From an uncultured Clostridia bacterium (GTDB lineage Bacteria > Bacillota > Clostridia > Oscillospirales > Ruminococcaceae), in contig CANQZS010000092.1 of assembly GCA_947628385.1 (NCBI GenBank), forward strand, positions 1 to 7,356: a stretch of DNA of 7,356 nucleotides. Reading direction: 5' to 3'. Shown here piece by piece: positions 4,827-7,356 of this stretch; position 1 is the stretch's first letter, and the number at the start of each line of letters is the position of its first letter. A program made the translations under genes and the position numbers. A model generated the notes under the pieces. The model was not told where the DNA came from and ran no database searches. It saw only the letters and a program-made list of their open reading frames with translations.

Positions 4827-6656
4827 TTGGAACGCTTTGATCGCTGCTACGGCTGTATGGAACGTATCGACGAGGGTACAGAGGTATGCCCTAACTGCGG
4901 CTATCATGCAGGCGCGCCGTATCTTCCGTCCTATCTTGAACCCGGTGTGCGGCTCAACGACAGATATGTCGTCGGAAAGCTCAGATCCTATAACGGCGAA
5001 AGCGCTTTGTATGTCGGATATGATACGATAACCGAGTCCAAGGTGCTTATAAAGGAATATATGCCGGATTCGCTGTGCAGCCGCGAAAAGGGAAGCTCCG
5101 TGATAAATGTCGATCAGGGAAGCGTTGCGCAGTATAAGACTTTGCTTTCGGAATTTGTAGAGCTCAATAAGATCCTCTCCAAAATGGGGACGCTCAATCA
5201 CATAAATGCCGCACTGGATATGTTCGGCGATAATAACACTGCTTATGCCGTTTTCGGCTGGCTTGACGGGAACACTCTTGGCGAATATCTTAAAATGAAC
5301 GCAGGAGAGCTTTCTTGGGACGAGGTAAAAAAGCTTTTCCCGCCGATATTCACAACTCTTTCGCTTGTCCATAACGCAGGTCTTGTGCATAGAGGCATCT
5401 CTCCCGAGAACATTGTTATCACCGGAAGCGGCGAGCTGAAGATCACGGGATTTTCGATCGCCGACGCAAGGACTGCAAATACCGAGCTCGTTCCGGAAAT
5501 ATACAGCGGATATGCCGCTCCGGAGCAGTATAATTCCAGCAACTGGCAAGGAACATGGACCGACGTTTACGGGATCTCGGCTCTTCTTTACCGTATCCTT
5601 ACCGGAGTTGTGCCGGTGGACGCCGTGAGCAGGATCGCAAACGACGATCTTGTCGAACCCGCAAAGATAAATCCCGATATTCCGAGGAATGTTTCCAAGG
5701 TCATAATGAACGGTATGTCTCTTAACGGAGAAATGAGGATACAGACTATAACCGAGCTTGTAACTCAGCTTTTCGAGCAGCCGGAGTACGGCTCCGCGAG
5801 ACTGTCGTCGTCAAGCACCCAGACGATAACGATACCAAGACAAAGCGGCAGCGGAAACAGGAAAAAGACAAAGCCGCCCAGCAGGCACGGATTGTTCCTT
5901 ATGATAATCGCGGTAATACTTTGCGTGGGAATGTTCTTTCTTATAATGGTGCTGATACTTTCGGTAGACGATACCAGCGGAGGATACAGCACGAGTACGG
6001 GGCTTTCTACGATAACCGGCACCGACGATGTGACGCTTCCGAGCGAATTCACCGAAATAACGACCATGCCGACGGATACTGTTACCGAACCTCCGCAGAC
6101 CGTTATTACGACCTCGCAGACCAATGCAATGGTATATGTAATGAACGATCTTACCGGAAAGGTATTCGATATAGTGAGCAAGTCGGACACCTACAGCAGT
6201 CTTGTATTCACCGCAGAATATGAATATAACGACGAATATCCTAAGGGACAGATATTCGAGCAGTCCATACCAAAGGATCAGACCTTTGAGGAGGGCGCTG
6301 AAATTTCCGTAAAAGTAAGCTTAGGACCTAAATTCATAGTGATACCTGATTATCTTGCGCTTAATAAAAAGGATTATTTTGCAAAGCTTGACAGTCTGGG
6401 AATAAAATATGAGGAGCAGGAGAAGCTTACCGAGGATATGCTTGAGGGCTATGTATACGGAACGAGCAAGGAGCCGGGCGAGCAGATAGATGTTGAAGCC
6501 GGCGAGACGCTCATAGTATATGTTGCAAAGAATCCTCCTGTGACGGTGCCGTCGGAGACTGATCCGCCGGTGACAGAGAGACCGGATCCGGAGTTCCCGG
6601 AGGAGACTCCGTATGTTACGGAGGAGCCTGACATAATCATAACGATCTTTGATTAA
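4827..6656 (+). CDS. Membrane pseudokinase: zinc ribbon, Ser/Thr kinase-like domain, PASTA repeats
   Basis: A 609-residue protein. Order: N-terminal zinc ribbon (CYGC 7-10, CPNC 21-24); kinase-like domain (about 44-315); one transmembrane helix (about 355-379); Thr-rich linker (381-435); two PASTA-like repeats (about 436-500 and 503-568); Pro/Thr/Glu-rich tail. The PASTA part should be outside the cell, as in PrkC/StkP kinases that sense cell-wall fragments. The kinase fold is clear (Lys76 in LIKEYMP, Asn195, APE 231-233, Asp246, Arg304), but the catalytic Asp of HRD is Gly190 (HRG), the metal-binding Asp of DFG is Gly208 (TGF), and the glycine loop is degenerate. It is therefore a predicted pseudokinase, probably a scaffold or allosteric sensor. 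Two promoters precede it and a strong terminator follows; it is monocistronic. Residual activity by an unusual mechanism is not excluded. Confidence 0.92.
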   Translation: MERFDRCYGCMERIDEGTEVCPNCGYHAGAPYLPSYLEPGVRLNDRYVVGKLRSYNGESALYVGYDTITESKVLIKEYMPDSLCSREKGSSVINVDQGSVAQYKTLLSEFVELNKILSKMGTLNHINAALDMFGDNNTAYAVFGWLDGNTLGEYLKMNAGELSWDEVKKLFPPIFTTLSLVHNAGLVHRGISPENIVITGSGELKITGFSIADARTANTELVPEIYSGYAAPEQYNSSNWQGTWTDVYGISALLYRILTGVVPVDAVSRIANDDLVEPAKINPDIPRNVSKVIMNGMSLNGEMRIQTITELVTQLFEQPEYGSARLSSSSTQTITIPRQSGSGNRKKTKPPSRHGLFLMIIAVILCVGMFFLIMVLILSVDDTSGGYSTSTGLSTITGTDDVTLPSEFTEITTMPTDTVTEPPQTVITTSQTNAMVYVMNDLTGKVFDIVSKSDTYSSLVFTAEYEYNDEYPKGQIFEQSIPKDQTFEEGAEISVKVSLGPKFIVIPDYLALNKKDYFAKLDSLGIKYEEQEKLTEDMLEGYVYGTSKEPGEQIDVEAGETLIVYVAKNPPVTVPSETDPPVTERPDPEFPEETPYVTEEPDIIITIFD

Positions 6657-6664
6657 AAGATATA

Positions 6665-6703
6665 GAGCGGCGTTCTGAAAAGAGCGCCGCTCGTTTTTTA
6701 TTT
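6665..6703 (+). terminator. Strong terminator between convergent genes
   Basis: GAGCGGCG (6665-6672) pairs with CGCCGCTC (6685-6692), extended by UUCU/AGAG to a 12-bp stem capped by a GAAA tetraloop and followed by GTTTTTTATTT. It starts nine bases after the stop of the kinase-like gene. Its T-run overlaps the clpB stop codon (6698-6700). On the minus strand the stem is followed by TATATCTTTT, so it probably ends clpB transcripts too. Confidence 0.92.
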
Positions 6704-7356
6704 CTGCTTTTCGCAAGTGAGAGTAAATTCTTTGCCGTCATGATCGACTGTCAGTACTGAGTAAGGCTCCGCGTCGTCACTGATTATCTTTCTGGCGATC
6801 ATAGTTTCAAGCTTGCGCTGAATAAACCTCTTTAACGGTCTCGCTCCGTATACAGGATCGTATCCCTCTTTCACTATCTGATCCTTTGCCGCGTCTGTTA
6901 CGGAGATCTCAAGCTGCTTGCTCTTTAAACGTCCCCTGAGATCGTTCAGCATAAGATCAATGATAGGATATATCTCTTTCTTGGTGAGAGGCTTGTAGAA
7001 TACTATCTCGTCAAGACGATTCAGAAATTCCGGACGGAAATGCCCTTTCAGTACCTTGTTTACCTGCTCGCGGGCTTCGTCGGAAATAACGCCGTTTTCA
7101 TCTATTCCGTCAAGAATATAGTCCGAACCCAGATTTGAGGTCAGGATTATGATGGTGTTCTTGAAATCTACCGTTCTGCCTTGGGAATCGGTAACGCGTC
7201 CGTCGTCAAGTATCTGGAGAAGTATGTTGAAAACGTCGGGGTGCGCCTTTTCCACTTCATCAAAAAGTATTACCGCATACGGCTTGCGGCGGACGGCTTT
7301 GCCTTTTTCAAGCTGCGGCGGTTTACGGAAAAGGTCCTGCGCATAAAACGGCAAAG
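6698..7356 (-). CDS. clpB: ClpB-type AAA+ disaggregase, C-terminal part (cut by window)
   Basis: The C-terminal portion of a Hsp100 chaperone that, with DnaK, pulls proteins out of aggregates using ATP in the cytoplasm. Counting from the first in-frame codon (7354): Walker B of the second AAA+ module ILFDEVEKAH (29-38), sensor 1 TSNLGS (72-77), arginine finger FRPEFLNR (106-113), and sensor 2 GARPLKR (170-176), then a short C-terminal domain. The DGRVTDSQGRTVDFKNT stretch and SNLGSDYI favour ClpB over ClpC. The frame is open to the window edge, so the start and most of the protein lie outside. Codons upstream of AVRRKPY (7298-7356) do not match the expected pore-loop sequence (GYVGYEEGG) and may be an assembly artefact. 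Its promoter, perhaps heat-shock controlled, is not in the window. Confidence 0.93.
   Translation of the reverse strand, partial: LPFYAQDLFRKPPQLEKGKAVRRKPYAVILFDEVEKAHPDVFNILLQILDDGRVTDSQGRTVDFKNTIIILTSNLGSDYILDGIDENGVISDEAREQVNKVLKGHFRPEFLNRLDEIVFYKPLTKKEIYPIIDLMLNDLRGRLKSKQLEISVTDAAKDQIVKEGYDPVYGARPLKRFIQRKLETMIARKIISDDAEPYSVLTVDHDGKEFTLTCEKQK

Noticed and set aside
4713..5549. 278-codon open frame on the minus strand
   Set aside because: Antisense shadow of the kinase-like gene; it would also run across that gene's promoter and ribosome site.
1..7356. CRISPR array, insertion sequence, phage genes, tRNA or rRNA
   Set aside because: I saw no regularly spaced repeats, transposase or integrase motifs, tRNA cloverleaf or rRNA-like sequence.

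Overview
The window looks like chromosomal DNA of a Gram-positive, Spo0A-encoding member of the Clostridia, most likely a Ruminococcus-like Oscillospiraceae. This rests on a clostridial-type Spo0A, a DUF368 membrane protein, a membrane kinase-like protein with PASTA repeats, strong AGGAGG ribosome sites, AT-rich spacers with near-consensus sigma-A promoters, and a palindromic intergenic repeat of a kind common in that group. The species call is inference.

Layout, left to right. 1-111: four successive hairpins, the last acting as the terminator of fhs. 118-1788 (-): fhs, formate-tetrahydrofolate ligase. 1967-2821 (-): a DUF368 polyprenyl-phosphate translocase (PopT family). 2822-3159: non-coding, with the popT promoter, a 12-bp palindrome and a long imperfect hairpin just after spo0A. 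3160-3969 (-): spo0A. 3970-4826: 857 bases without a convincing gene but rich in signals: a 0A box, a promoter plus terminator that could make a roughly 125-nt RNA or an attenuated spo0A leader, a folded segment, and two tandem promoters for the next gene. 4827-6656 (+): a zinc-ribbon / kinase-like / transmembrane / PASTA protein. 6665-6703: a strong terminator shared with the convergent 3' end of clpB (6698 to the right edge, -), which is cut by the window.

The most notable content is a pair of neighbouring signalling proteins that both appear to have lost phospho-chemistry residues. Spo0A keeps an intact DNA-binding domain, but its receiver has Ser where the phospho-accepting Asp should be. 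The kinase-like protein keeps the ATP-binding Lys but has HRG instead of HRD and TGF instead of DFG, so it is a predicted pseudokinase. fhs, popT and clpB are ordinary housekeeping genes with their own promoters or off-window promoters; no operon joins them. The left edge lies in a repeat and the last 59 bases depart from conserved ClpB sequence, so the window may be a whole assembly contig with an unreliable right end.
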